DNA of 64,000 nucleotides from Syngnathus acus (taxonomy: Eukaryota > Chordata > Actinopteri > Syngnathiformes > Syngnathidae), in contig NC_051102.1 in NCBI RefSeq assembly GCF_901709675.1, forward strand, positions 3,776,912 through 3,840,911, given 5' to 3'. Both the position numbers and the translations under genes were made by a program. Positions 1 to 35,959 of the stretch are shown here, piece after piece. Below the pieces are notes generated by a model. The model did not search any database. It was not told where the DNA came from and saw only the letters and a program-made list of their open reading frames with translations. Within the stretch, counting starts at the first letter, position 1, and the number at the start of each line of letters is the position of its first letter.

Positions 1-873
<873 letters not shown>

Positions 874-1138
874 TCTAACCTGTTTAACATTAATATGGGT
901 ATAAATAATACAATATGTATAGATATAATGTATAATTCAACAAATATATACAAACTGTCATGATAGTCAAAAGTTGTCAATTTAAAAGTAATTACACAGT
1001 GAGATTCAAATCAAATAAATACAACACACATGCCTAAAAGTTTCAGTTACTTATTTGATTGCTAAACTTTACATAGTATCAATAATATTTCATGTAAAAT
1101 ATATGTTAAAAAATATAAAAATAAATCACCCTTACCTT

Positions 1139-1300
1139 GGGTGCTTTGCTTGAAGACAGGAATTGTGTTTAATATAACCTAATGAAGAAAGCCAATCAAC
1201 TAATGTTATGAAGAGCACAGTAATATGTGAAGAATATTAGTACTAGGTAAGATTCTTCGCTTACCTGTTGGCTAAGTGAAGCGAGGAGGCATGTCCTGTA
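1139..1300 (-). other. 5' non-coding exons of myosin gene 1 (approximate)
   Basis: On the minus strand a donor ending in CACCCAAG then GTAAGGGT leaves a small non-coding exon with its low edge near 1139. A second donor (AACAG then GTAAGCGA) gives a first exon with its low edge near 1266. The layout matches gene 2 and gene 3, which also have two non-coding exons before the ATG exon. The first-exon start is estimated from the promoter motifs only. Confidence 0.5.
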
Positions 1301-1323
1301 CCTTACAGCTGTCACCCCTGCGC

Positions 1324-1353
1324 TAATAAAGGGTGTTTGTCTGCCAAATATGG
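1324..1353 (-). promoter_or_regulatory. Core promoter of myosin gene 1: CArG box plus degenerate TATA
   Basis: A perfect CC(A/T)6GG CArG box at 1344-1353 (CCATATTTGG on the minus strand) is an SRF site typical of muscle promoters. About 13 bp downstream, 1324-1331 reads CTTTATTA on the minus strand, in the position of gene 2's TATA box. The motifs are seen; their function is inferred. Confidence 0.5.
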
Positions 1354-1465
1354 GATACAATTTTGGAGAAAGGTTGCACAATATAAAAAGCTTTCTCTTA
1401 ATTGGGCGGGATGCTCTGCTGCTATTCGTTGCTTTCACTGGGGAGGGAGAGAGGTGAGGTGTCAA

Positions 1466-2226
1466 TCATAGACCGGCTTGACATCATTTAACAGAACACA
1501 ACAGAATTGCATTCATAGGTGATTATCAAGACTATGTAGGTGTGACATAAAATTATTAAACAACACAATCAGGGTTTACTTATTCATACGGTATGTAAAG
1601 TCCAATAACAGCAAAACTATAACAAAGCTCAAGACAGCCATCTTTAATTCTGTTACAAATCCAGTCAAAAGCTGAATTAGCGCAACATATGCATCATGGT
1701 AAATCTTATAAGTGCCCAGTCAGATACATTAATGATTACGTAAATGAATTTATTTTTGTTTTAGGTGTTTGTCATTTTGGAATTTATCTTTTTTTTTTAT
1801 TATTATTGAATCCAAGATCTTCCAGGAAATGAGATTTCAAACATTCAGCTGGGGACGCCTCATCCAAAACGTTTACTGAAAGGTCAGTCACGAAGGTGGT
1901 AGCAACACGTTTGTGACACACTTGTGAGACTGAATTGTTGCAGCTGTCGTTGAGTGAGGCCTAAGGTCATGGAGTGACTTCACTCGCACAACTGCTGATC
2001 CCTGAGAGGTGTACACCCTTTATCTCATTCTGCCGTCATAGCATTGTTCTTTTTCCTTTGGCCTTGAGGACAAAGTTAACCGTGTGAAATTCTTGTCTGG
2101 ATTGTTTGTCCCTGATTGAGAAACACAACAGCTGCCAGCTTTCGTGATGGATGAGGGTTAACAGGTGCTCAGAGAATACATCTCATCTTGAAATGTTATT
2201 ATTCATTTTTGAAATAAGAATAAACT
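1466..2226. other. Spacer upstream of myosin gene 1
   Basis: No gene, RNA or repeat that I recognise. It is AT-rich with a poly-T run near 1790 and may hold upstream control elements of gene 1. Confidence 0.4.
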
Positions 2227-2228
2227 TA

Positions 2229-2994
2229 CCGTTTTTTCCCATGTATAATGCGCCCCCATGTATAATATGCACCCTAAAAATGGCATGTCGATGCTGGAAA
2301 AAAGCCTGTACCCATGTATAATACGCACCCAAATTTTGATTTTTTTTTTTTTTTTTTTTTTTCCTTTTCCCAATGATCGTCACACACGCATCTGGGTGTG
2401 GTGAAATTTGTCCTCTGCATTTGACCCATCCCCGTGTGATTTTGATCCATCCCTTGGGGGAGAGGGGAGCAGTGACCAGCAGCGGCGCCGCGCTCGGGAA
2501 TCATTTGGTGATCTAACCCCCCAATTCCAACCCTTAATGCTGAGTGCCAAGCAGGGAGGCAATGGGTCCCATTTTTATAGTCTTTGGTATGACCCGGCCG
2601 GGTTACTTAAGTCCGTAAACGTAAAATTATTTCAGAAAAAAGATCATCTTTGGGAACAACCGGATGTTATTCTGCCGGTCAGTATCACTGCGCATGCAGT
2701 AGCAAACTCGATAGCGAAGAAATATGTGAGACTCTCAACGGGATCACCAATATTTGAGTGATGTTCCAGTTATTTATCACAATTAGTTTACCAAGTCTGT
2801 GTTTTGAGTTCCTCCAATAAACCCTGGTCCAAGCTGCACTTGGTCGCCCCGCTCCTTTTCACACTCCATCCGTGACAAGATTTTCTTCAAAAATTGTTGT
2901 ACCATGATTTTCTTCAAAAAAAAAAAAAATTGCACCCCAGATTTTAGGACAATAAATTACTTAAATTTTGCGCATTATACATGGAAAAAAACGG
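2229..2994 (+). mobile_element. MITE type A copy 1 (TA target duplication) with embedded SINE-like segment
   Basis: Terminal inverted repeats start CCGTTTTTTCCCATGTATAA and end with the reverse complement. The element is flanked by TA on both sides (2227-2228 and 2995-2996), as expected of Tc1/mariner-type insertion. The interior at about 2385-2600 contains a GC-richer segment resembling a common fish SINE tail. The same segment, 117-codon spurious ORF included, occurs in the inverted copy at 3959-4766. No transposase is present. Confidence 0.8.
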
Positions 2995-2996
2995 TA

Positions 2997-3956
2997 ATAC
3001 AATATCAAGAAATTAAATTAATTATTTTTATTTTCAAATTAAATTAATTCTTAGCACACCAGTATTCAGTATTTAGTTATACAAAGCACTAACTCATTTA
3101 AGTGCAAATTTTTATTATTAGCTAGATACACCTTAGTCAATCCCTGGTTTTCTCCTTCACTTTTAAAGTTTGTCAGTGCACAGCATAATATCTGGTTGAA
3201 TTTGTTTTTTTCCTTTGTTGGCCTCATTCTCAGCTGTTTTACACATCTTCGCCGCTGATATCTCACCTTCAAACCTTGATTCCCTTCCGACGGCTGTGTG
3301 TGCACAAATTTAGACTCCCCCATGAAAGTCATATGTAGAAGACGCTTAAAGGTAACAACAGTCCAAATCTAAGCAGGAAGGGAGAAGCTCTTGAATAGCT
3401 GTGTGCATTTTATGTTAAGAATTCAGAAGCAATAGTTCTCCGTAATTGTTCTGAACATTTTGTGCAGACTGGACTCGGCAAGATTAGGATCAACAAGCAG
3501 TGGGAGACAAGTCTGATGGCCAGCTTTATCTGATCTCTGCCAGGAATGGAACTTCTGCACTATTCCTTACGGTAGAGTAACATATTTTGTTTTTTTCAAG
3601 AACTGTCCAGTATTTGCATGAAGTGTTCTTTAGATAATTTTTAACATGAATATTCTTCATGTCAACTTAATTATCATATTACCTTAGTTTATGTACTTAT
3701 TTCACCAAATGTAGCCACAAATTGTTTTCTCCAAAACATTCTACAAGACTATAAATTGCACAAATGCCTCAAGATGCACCTAATACTATTTTTTAAATGT
3801 ATACATTTTCTGGTCATTTTGTAAAAGTTAATTAAAAACAAGCAGCAAATTAAGCAGCAAGCTTGTGTGGCCTGAATTACTTGGACCTTTTCTGTTTTCT
3901 GCAAATACTATAGTGAAATCAATGCCTTGAGGTGCAGTGCATTTCCATCACACAAT
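2997..3956. other. Spacer between the two inverted type A MITEs
   Basis: AT-rich unique-looking sequence; no gene or repeat recognised. Confidence 0.4.
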
Positions 3957-3958
3957 TA

Positions 3959-4766
3959 CCGTTTTTTCCCATGTATAATGCGCAAAATTTAACTAATTTA
4001 TTGTCCTAAAATCTGGGGTGCGCATTATACATGAGTACAATTTTGTATTTTTTTTTTATTTTATTTTTTTTTTGAAGAAAATCATGGTACAACAATTTTT
4101 GAAGAAAATCTTGTCACGGATGGAGTGTGGAAAGGAGCGGGGCGACCAAGTGCAGCTTGGACCAGGGTTTATTGGAGGAACTCAAAACACAGACTTGGTA
4201 AACTAATTGTGATAAATAACTGGAACATCACTCAAATATTGGTGATCCCGTTGAGAGTCTCACATATTTCTTCGCTATCGAGTTTGCTACTGCATGCGCA
4301 GTGATACTGACCGGCAGAATAACATGCGGTTGTTCCCAAAGATGATCTTTTTTCTGAAATAATTTTACGTTTACGGACTTAAGTAACCCGGCCGGGTCAT
4401 ACCAAAGACTATAAAAATGGGACCCATTGCCTCCCTGCTTGGCACTCAGCATTAAGGGTTGGAATTGGGGGGTTAGATCACCAAATGATTCCCGAGCGCG
4501 GCGCCGCTGCTGCTCACTGCTCCCCTCTCCCCCAGGGGATGGATCAAAATCACACGGGGATGGGTCAAATGCAGAGGACAAATTTCACCACACCCAGATG
4601 CGTGTGTGACGATCATTGGGACTTTAAAAAAAAAAAAAATTTTTTTTTAAAAAGTCAACATTTGGGTGCGTATTATACATAGGTACAGGCTTTTTTCCAG
4701 CATCGACATGCCATTTTTAGGGTGCGTATTATACATGGGGGCGCATTATACATGGAAAAAAAACGG
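3959..4766 (-). mobile_element. MITE type A copy 2, inverted relative to copy 1
   Basis: Same terminal inverted repeats as 2229-2994 and TA on both sides (3957-3958, 4767-4768). The internal SINE-like segment lies in the opposite direction (about 4228-4610). The copies are close in sequence, with different A/T-run lengths, so both came from one source element that already held the insert. Confidence 0.8.
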
Positions 4767-4768
4767 TA

Positions 4769-5094
4769 AACCTTATTGCTGTCTAAAAACAACAAATAGA
4801 TTGAGTGTGCAGGTCTATTTCGAATAATTTGACCCCTTGGGGCTAAAGTAGAGCTAAATAAAATAATGCATGAAAGTGTCTCAATAACAGTCCTTCAGTA
4901 TAAGTTGCTATGCACCTGTCCAACATCATTAGATTGTCTCTTCTTGTACTAGTCAAAGTTGTGAGCACAATTCTTGAATTCTTGATTCATGATATTGAAT
5001 GAAAAGATCTTTCTGACTTATACTTTATGCCTCCAGGTGCTTGTTGCATTGCCTTAAAATAAAAAAAAGATTAAAAAAAGCAATGAACATACAT
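4769..5094. other. Short spacer 3' of myosin gene 2
   Basis: Nothing recognised between the MITE and the gene 2 poly(A) signal. Confidence 0.4.
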
Positions 5095-5100
5095 TTTATT
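5095..5100 (-). promoter_or_regulatory. Poly(A) signal of myosin gene 2
   Basis: AATAAA on the minus strand, about 85 bp past the stop codon at 5185-5187. Confidence 0.65.
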
Positions 5101-5184
5101 GCACATTTGCTTTATTCTACAGATATTTTAGAGACTGTTAACTACAGATAACCCCAAAATTGTTGCATGGTTGTCTGTGGGTTT

Positions 5185-16607
<11,423 letters not shown>

Positions 16608-16832
16608 TTTTAAGCTTGCTTAATACAAAAGGAAAGCAAAAATAGAGTTAAGCATTGTAAATTGTGGTTAGAAGAAATGTTGGATTTAGATTAATACTTA
16701 CTTTTTTAATCCGTATAGAGAAGACTGAGGTGCTACGGCCCTGGATGGAAAAATAGAGCGCTGAAAGTGACTTATAATAAATATGATGAGAGTCAAACGG
16801 TGAAGCCTTACCTTGTGATAGAATGGTGACCT
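16608..16832 (-). other. 5' UTR of myosin gene 2: two non-coding exons plus leader of the ATG exon
   Basis: First exon about 16812-16832 (donor ATCACAAG then GTAAGG). Second non-coding exon 16702-16740 (acceptor CATCCAG, donor GTAAGT). The ATG exon has an 11-nt leader, 16608-16618, after the acceptor GTATTAAG. The cap site is estimated about 25-30 bp from the TATA box. Confidence 0.6.
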
Positions 16833-16857
16833 ACTGTGGGTTCCACAATCAGTTCCC

Positions 16858-16889
16858 TTTATAAAGGAAGCCCCCTCCGCCATATATGG
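16858..16889 (-). promoter_or_regulatory. Core promoter of myosin gene 2: CArG box and TATA box
   Basis: TATAAA on the minus strand at 16858-16863, with a perfect CArG box CCATATATGG at 16880-16889 about 16 bp upstream. A second CArG, CCATATTAGG, lies at 17023-17032. This arrangement implies SRF control of a muscle gene. Confidence 0.7.
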
Positions 16890-17022
16890 AGGATGCTTGT
16901 TAGGCCCAAGAATGCTATTGTGTCCGAGTTGGGTTGGTCAGTTTGAGGGTAAATGAAGGGCAGAGAGCAATATAGAAATCAGCGGGTCAGAGTCTTATCA
17001 GTGTCGGGGTCTCCTGACGAGG

Positions 17023-17032
17023 CCATATTAGG
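17023..17032. promoter_or_regulatory. Second CArG box upstream of myosin gene 2
   Basis: CCATATTAGG, a canonical SRF site about 190 bp upstream of the presumed start. Confidence 0.45.
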
Positions 17033-17938
17033 AGCTCATTGTAGGCTGGTGATTAATCATAGGTATCCTTAAGCAGCCAGGGAAACACGACTCGATCCGT
17101 AAATAGACACGAGGAGGAATTCTTTTGTCATCGTCCCAACATGCAACTGTTGGCTGGGGGAACAATGGATGTTGGGTAGAAGACCAGCATCCTCAAGACT
17201 TACTATGAATGTAGCAGTATTCAATTGTTTTCATCTGGGAACAAATGGACTAAATTTACTTGCATAATCCTTTTTTTTTTTTTGTATATCGGCGTCCTTT
17301 CATACAAACAACATAAACCACGGAAAGTAGCTCAGTAGATCTCCAAAAAACGTTATGCTATGAAGGGGTCTCAGTTACTCAGGGGGCTTAAGTGGTGTCT
17401 GTAATGTAATGTGGTGAGTTATCATAGGAGGGCCACTGTTGCAGTATAAACAGCATGAGATGGTAAGTGGGGGAGTTCTAAATAAAGAACGTTGGTTTGT
17501 GTGATTATCCAGGCGACGAGTGTGAGGCAACACAGACTAAAATCTTCAGTCGGAGACATGCCTGAGATTCACTGAAAGGCTGTAATGATGACAAATAACA
17601 GTGGGCTGTGCCAGTATGACAGACTCCACTGAAATGCCAAGGTCACAATAGAGTAGCCATCGAAAGATAACAGTGTGAAATGCCTTCTTAAAACCTTGCA
17701 CTGATTGAGGAGAACAGCCACAGAGGCTTTGCTTGCATCAAGGATAACAACAGCACATGTTGGCCACACACACACACACACCCAGCCTGTTTCACATAAA
17801 TACACTGAGAGTGACAGGTAGACGGCATTCCTCCTTACATTTTTATATTCCAGATTAGATGCCAGTCTCTTGAGAAAAAAACTAAGAGAGCATCTTTTAG
17901 CGAACTCCCCTCATTTATTTTGTCTTGATTTCTTTTTT
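17033..17938. other. Upstream spacer of myosin gene 2
   Basis: A short (CA)n tract near 17765-17781; otherwise no gene or repeat recognised. Probably 5' control DNA of gene 2. Confidence 0.4.
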
Positions 17939-18363
17939 GTCCAATTTGAGAACCGGGTGTGTGGTCTTGGTTACCGTAATTTTCGGACTATAAGTCGCGG
18001 TTTTTTCATAGTTTGGGTGGGGGGGCGACTTATACTCAGGAGCGACTTATATACATATATATGTTTTTTTTCACTTTTTTGGGCATTTTATGGCTGGTGC
18101 GACTTATACTCCGGTGCGACTTATAGTCCGAAAATTACGGTAATTTGATTTTTATGTACTTGACTGTGTTTAGGGACAGGTTACACAACATTGTTTTCAA
18201 CTGAAATGGCTTGGCTGTTCTATTACATTATTATTATTATTTTCCAATTTGAGAACCGGGTATGTGGTCTTGGTGAATTTGATTTTTATGTACTTGACGG
18301 TGTTTAGGGACAGGCAACACAACATTGTTTTCAACTGAAATGGCTTGGCTGTTCTATTACATA
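17939..18363 (+). repeat. Tandem duplication of about 125 bp, first copy interrupted by a MITE
   Basis: The sequence from CCAATTTGAGAACCGGG to GGCTGTTCTATTACAT occurs twice. The first copy is split into 17940-17971 and 18143-18228 by the type C MITE. The second, 18243-18363, is uninterrupted. Confidence 0.88.
17974..18140. mobile_element. MITE type C copy 1
   Basis: Termini CCGTAATTTTCGGACTATAA and reverse complement, flanked by TA (17972-17973, 18141-18142). The interior has GCGACTTATACTC blocks. The design resembles type B but the sequence differs. Confidence 0.85.
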
Positions 18364-20564
18364 GCAGCATTTGGAAACATGAAAAAGCAAATTTATGAGA
18401 ATCAATCAGAGGGGCTGTGTGAAGTTAAACAAATGGAACTGAAGTGTTGTTTCGGCTGTGCAAGTGGGATGTTTTTGTTCCCCCTCACCGAGTGATTATG
18501 AATGTCTGTGACTATCGACCAGCACAAAATCAGATGGGATACTCCAAAGGATTATAGAAATTGGATGAAAAAAAAAAAATGCAAAGAAGTAAAACTCCTC
18601 CAATTTATCTCACCAACCTGCATCATAGATGTGTACTATAACAGGAACTGGACAGACAGTCCTAAGCACCAACAATCACAGTCCCTTCAAAGGTTAAGAG
18701 ATAAAAAGAAGGTCAACAACTGCTGACAAGTGCTGAGATTATTTCTGTTCAAATAGGTGAGCGGCCCTCTTCCTGACAGCTGGCGTCAGGTTGCCAAATG
18801 GAAGCGAGAAATTCTTTGCAGCTGCTAAAAACCAAGTGAAGATATGTCTGATCATAGGTCAAACCTCTACTCATTAAAGGAGGCATACCTTGTTTATGCC
18901 ATAACACATTTACGTACATCATCTCCTTAAACTTTAAAAAGGAGGAGCCCTCAAAAATAGAGGCGTGTACCATAGATCATTTTTCTTTTTAGCAGGAATA
19001 AGAACATAATCATATCATTTTGAAGGTTCAAATTTCTTTTTTGGTCAGTCTTTGGTGTTCTTCACTTGGGCCAAGACTCAGACGTTCTAAAACTTAATGC
19101 TGTTAGTCCTTAACACATATTGTTCTCCTTGTTATGTCGACGTGTGAATTTATTTTCATTAGCTCTTAGAGACGTGATTGCCACCTCGAGGATCCAAGGA
19201 CATGTTTTGTAATGAGATACTAAAGGCTCCCAGAATGTCACACCAAGAGTGTCTGGGGTCTCCTCTATCAAATGATTATTCAGTCTCCAGCAGAAATTAA
19301 AATGACAAAGACGTGACAACAACGTCACCAAAAAACGGGAAAAAAATCATTCCATACTGACATTTTCGTCTTATTAAAAAATATAGCTATCGCTGTGTAT
19401 ACTGCAAAAATAGATCATCTGTTTAACATGTTGGTAAAAGAGATTTTAAAAACTGATTTCATTTCATCAAAGTATGATGATTAGGCATACCGGTAATTTA
19501 ACACACAAATCGATTCACTGAAATCTGCCATCATAGCCATTTGGGGAAACAGGCAGACCTTAGCGGGGATTCACTGAGCAGCTGCTTAGGATTATATGTG
19601 CTTTATTGTTGACCTTGAGGCCCTGGCAGATGGGATTTCATTAACTCTATTTTAAGATCAGGAGATTTGTGCTCCCCTTTACTTAAACTCGGGCGTCTCG
19701 ACGTCCAAAACTGAAATGAGTTGTCTTTTTCCATTCAGATCTAATAACAACTAATAAGAACTGATCCAAGAGTTAGACGCTTCTGTACCAAAACCTAAAG
19801 CGTGTTGTTATTTTTTAGGTGTGAGGTGCAAAATGCACAATAACTACGTATGTACTTAAGTGTCTACATGCTGAAATATAAATTACATTCTGAGTTGCAG
19901 AATTTATTATATCAACAAGGACATGATGTCCTTTTTATTTTATTTTATTGTAATGCCTTGTAGCCAAATTCCTTCTGTAAAACACAAAGATTATTAGATT
20001 ATATTGTGATTGGTCAAGGATAACTCGTGTCGGGCCGAAGCCTTGTTCTGTCTACCTCCAAAATAGTCACTTTTCAGGAGACCCTAAAAACACCATGATT
20101 ATTTAACTGTTAAAGTTGCATGAACAAAGACAGCAAGCCATTTTCAACAATTTTGAGTGGTCAGTAATCTGTATGTATAACACCCACACAAATCGATTGA
20201 CTAATATTTGAAAAAATATTAAATTGACCAAATTGTGTTTTTTAGGTTTTTGTTTTTTGTTGTTTTTTTGGGGAGATGGGGTGTTGTTGTTTTAGAAAGG
20301 GAGCGGCGATTTTGGAATTTTGCAGGTAGTCAACCCCATTTTTTATGGAATATTTTTGTCAATATTCAATTTCATGGCAGGTTGGAGCTTTGTCATCATT
20401 TAGTTAAAAAACATTTGGTTTGAAAATTATTATTTTCCAACCTATTTCAACCTATTGACATGTCCAATACTACATATGACTAAACAAATATATCAACAGT
20501 AAAACTCAAGTATGGCAAGAAAATGACAACTACAGTAGAGGGGTGGTGCAATGCTTGATAAGCT
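18364..20564. other. Spacer between gene 2 promoter region and gene 3 3' end
   Basis: No coding, RNA or mobile feature recognised; AT-rich, with poly-T near 20260. It may contain distal control elements. Confidence 0.4.
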
Positions 20565-20570
20565 TTTATT
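20565..20570 (-). promoter_or_regulatory. Poly(A) signal of myosin gene 3
   Basis: AATAAA on the minus strand, 88 bp past the stop codon. Confidence 0.7.
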
Positions 20571-20657
20571 AGACACTACAAGTAGTGAATTGTGAGGGAG
20601 TGTTGAGGGAATCTACATCACACTGCAAGCAAAAGGTTTTGCTGAAGACTCCAAACT

Positions 20658-31832
<11,175 letters not shown>

Positions 31833-32290
31833 AGCTTCACTTCAAATGAAGAGAATACGGACATCACAGATGGCAAATATTTCCCCTTCACACACAATTT
31901 AATGTTTTATGTTAATTACAAATATAAAAATATCAAACAACAATCATTTTTATTATTTGTTATCATTTTGAGATTTCATTATTTGTAATTAGAATTAATA
32001 ATGGAGTCAAACCATTTAGATTCAGTGTATAATTTACCAATGCGTCCAACTCAGAGAAAGTCAGAAGTCTTGAGAATAAAAACAAAGGACTTCAGCTACA
32101 AAGAAAGCAAAGAGAATAGTTAGTTTTTTGTGTATATTTCTAAATTCCTTGTTTGTTTCACTTATATTTAAGCTCATGTTCTAAGAAAAGCTCCATTATA
32201 TCTGAGCTTATTTTCTGATCATTAGCAATAGTGTTGTATGGTAAAAAATGGTAAAAATTGAGCAAACTTACAAGATCCAGGTGAGGAGGA
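31833..32290 (-). other. 5' UTR exons of myosin gene 3
   Basis: First exon about 32272-32290 (donor GTAAGT). Second non-coding exon 32038-32095 (acceptor TTTGTAG, donor GTAAAT). A 2-nt leader precedes the ATG after the acceptor GTGAAG. Confidence 0.6.
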
Positions 32291-32318
32291 CACAGCTGTG
32301 CAACCTGCAGGGATCAAA

Positions 32319-32350
32319 TTTATAAACCCTGATAACCCTGCCTTAATAGG
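32319..32350 (-). promoter_or_regulatory. Core promoter of myosin gene 3: CArG box and TATA box
   Basis: TATAAA on the minus strand at 32319-32324 and a perfect CArG box CCTATTAAGG at 32341-32350, 16 bp upstream. This matches the spacing in gene 2. Confidence 0.68.
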
Positions 32351-32365
32351 CCACCACCCTAACTT

Positions 32366-33788
<1,423 letters not shown>

Positions 33789-33921
33789 TTCAACCAGTAG
33801 GTGTCAGTAATGCCCATTGAAGCTGGTGCCACCTCGCCGTAAAACAAAACGAAGAAGAAAATGACGTAACTTCCCGTTCACGAACGAGTCGTGAATTGCA
33901 TTTCCCGTTCACCAATGAACG
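33789..33921 (+). repeat. Left inverted repeat bounding the tRNA-Leu array
   Basis: Starts TTCAACCAGTAGGTGTCAGT and ends near CACCAATGAACGA. It matches the reverse complement of 54683-54814 with about six differences. It continues into 33922-34080, a series of GAACGAATCAGTGAGTGA-like sub-repeats, probably a decayed transposon end. Confidence 0.85.
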
Positions 33922-34085
33922 AATCTGTGAGTGAACAAATCAGTGAGTGAGTGATTCGCATTTCCAGTTCATCGTGAGAACGGATCAGTGAGGGAATGAA
34001 TCCTGACTTTCCCGTCCGCGAACGAGTCAATGGGTCAACTGCCTTCATTCCCGTGCATCAACGGATCAGTCAGTGAGCGTTGCGT

Positions 34086-34101
34086 CAAATCCCACTTCTG
34101 A
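34086..34101 (+). pseudogene. tRNA-Leu 3' stub at the left edge of the array
   Basis: Only the last bases of a unit (AAATCCCACTTCTGACA) followed by the usual spacer; the body is replaced by the flanking repeat. Confidence 0.7.
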
Positions 34102-34194
34102 CAAAGTTCTTTTACTGAAGAATCAATGAGAATCCGTAGTTTCGTTGAGAATCACACACTCGATGAATGTGGTAACTAACGCTGAACCTTATGT

Positions 34195-34277
34195 GTCAGG
34201 ATGCTTGAGCAGTCTAAAGCGCTGTGTTCAGGGTGCAATCTCCACTGGAGGTGTGGGTTCGAATCCCACTTCTGGCA
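34195..34277 (+). pseudogene. tRNA-Leu (CAG), degenerate
   Basis: A box changed to TGCTTGAGCAG; anticodon stem broken. Near-identical damaged copies at 35612 and 36765. Confidence 0.7.
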
Positions 34278-34369
34278 AAGTTCTTTTACTGAAGAATCAA
34301 TGAGGATCCTCAGTGATCGTTGAGAATCACACACCTGATGAATGTGGTAACTAAAGTTGAATCTCATGT

Positions 34370-34452
34370 GTCAGGATGGCCGAGCGGTCTAAGGCGCTGC
34401 GTTCAGGTCGCAGTCTCCACTGGAGGCGTGGGTTCGAATCCCACTTCTGACA
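34370..34452 (+). tRNA. tRNA-Leu (CAG)
   Basis: Matches consensus throughout; close to the common vertebrate tRNA-Leu-CAG. Confidence 0.95.
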
Positions 34453-34548
34453 AAGTTGTTTTACTGAAGAATCTATGAGAATCCTTAGATTGTGATCATT
34501 GAGAATCACACACCCGATGAATTTAGTAACTAGCGTGTTTGCTCATGT

Positions 34549-34631
34549 GTCAGCATGGCCGAGCGGTCTAAGGCGCTGTGTTAAGGTCACAGTCTCCCCT
34601 GGAGGCGTGGGTTCAAATCCCACTTCTGACA
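34549..34631 (+). tRNA. tRNA-Leu (AAG)
   Basis: Anticodon stem CTGTG/CACAG carries a compensated pair; acceptor position 6 is C (GTCAGCA). Confidence 0.85.
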
Positions 34632-34723
34632 AAGCTCTTTTACTGAAGAATCAATGAGAATCCTCAGTGATCGTTGAGAATCACACACCTGATGAATGTG
34701 GTAACTAAAGTTGAATCTCATGT

Positions 34724-34806
34724 GTCAGGATGGCCGAGCGGTCTAAGGCGCTGCATTAAGGTTGCAGTCATGATTGGAGGTGTGGGTTCGAATCCCACTT
34801 CTGACA
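34724..34806 (+). tRNA. tRNA-Leu (AAG)
   Basis: Anticodon stem CTGCA/TGCAG, a second compensated pair; variable arm altered (CATGATT). Confidence 0.8.
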
Positions 34807-34902
34807 AAGTAATTTTGCTGACGAATCAATGAGAATCCTTTGCTTGTGATCGTTGAGAATCACACACTCGATGAATGTGGTAACTAAAGTTGCATCTCAT
34901 GT

Positions 34903-34985
34903 GTCAGGATGGCCGAGCGGTCTAAGGCGCTGCGTTCAGGTCGAAGTCTCCACTGGAGGCGTGGGTTCGAAGCCCACTTCTGACA
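34903..34985 (+). tRNA. tRNA-Leu (CAG)
   Basis: One anticodon-stem mismatch (CGAAG) and a B box reading GGTTCGAAGCC. Confidence 0.75.
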
Positions 34986-35081
34986 AAGTTCTTTTACTGA
35001 AGAATCAATGAGAATCCTCACTTTGTGATCGTTGAGAATCACACACCTGATGAGTGTGGTAACTAAAGATAAGTTTTATGT

Positions 35082-35164
35082 GTCAAGAAGGCTGAGCGGT
35101 CTAAGGCGCTGCGTTCAGGTCGAAGTCTCCACTGGAGGCGTGGGTTCGAATCCCACTTCTGACA
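35082..35164 (+). tRNA. tRNA-Leu (CAG)
   Basis: 5' end GTCAAGAAGGCTGAG weakens the acceptor stem and A box; CGAAG stem mismatch. Confidence 0.7.
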
Positions 35165-35260
35165 AAGTTCTTTTACTGAAGAATCTATGATAATCCTTTG
35201 CTTGTGATCGTTGAGAATCACACACTCGATGAATGTGGTAACTAAAGTTGAATCGCATGT

Positions 35261-35343
35261 GTCAGGATGGCCGAGCGGTCTAAGGCGCTGCGTTCAGGTC
35301 GAAGTCTCCACTGGAGGCGTGGGTTCGAATCCCACTTCTGACA
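35261..35343 (+). tRNA. tRNA-Leu (CAG)
   Basis: Consensus except the CGAAG anticodon-stem mismatch. Confidence 0.85.
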
Positions 35344-35439
35344 AAGTTTTTTTACTGAAGAATCAATGAGAATCCTCACTTTGGGATCGTTGAGAATCAC
35401 ACACCTGATGAGTGTGGTAACTAAATATAAGTTTTATGT

Positions 35440-35522
35440 GTCAGGATGGCCGAGCGGTCTAAGGCGCTGCGTTCAGGTCGCAGTCTTCACTGGAGGCGTG
35501 GGTTCGAATCCCACTTCTGACA
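35440..35522 (+). tRNA. tRNA-Leu (CAG)
   Basis: Consensus; variable arm TCTTCACTGGAG. Confidence 0.93.
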
Positions 35523-35611
35523 AAGTTCTTTTACTGAAGAATCAGAGAATCCGTAGTTTCGTTGAGAATCACACACTCGATGAATGTGGTAACTAACGCT
35601 GAACCTTATGT

Positions 35612-35694
35612 GTCAGGATGCTTGAGCAGTGTAACGCGCTGTGTTCAGGATGCAATCTCCACTGGAGGTGTGGGTTCGAATCCCACTTCTGGCA
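35612..35694 (+). pseudogene. tRNA-Leu (CAG), degenerate
   Basis: Damaged A box and D arm (CAGTGTAACGC), as at 34195. Confidence 0.7.
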
Positions 35695-35786
35695 AAGTTC
35701 TTTTACTGAAGAATCAATGAGGATCCTCAGTGATCGTTGAGAATCACACACCTGATGAATGTGGTAACTAAAGCTGAATCTCATGT

Positions 35787-35869
35787 GTCAGGATGGCCGA
35801 GCGGTCTAAGGCGCTGCGTTCAGGTCGCAGTCTCCACTGGAGGCGTGGGTTCGAATCCCACTTCTGACA
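35787..35869 (+). tRNA. tRNA-Leu (CAG)
   Basis: Consensus. Confidence 0.95.
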
Positions 35870-35959
35870 AAGTTGTTTTACTGAAGAATAAATGAGGATC
35901 CTCTCAGCGTTGAGAATCACACACCTGATGAATGTAGTAACTAAAGTTGAATCTCATGT

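Noticed and set aside
2408-4581. Two 117-codon frames of the same protein in opposite directions
   Set aside because: Both are inside type A MITEs, in a SINE-like non-coding segment; the match reflects the repeat.
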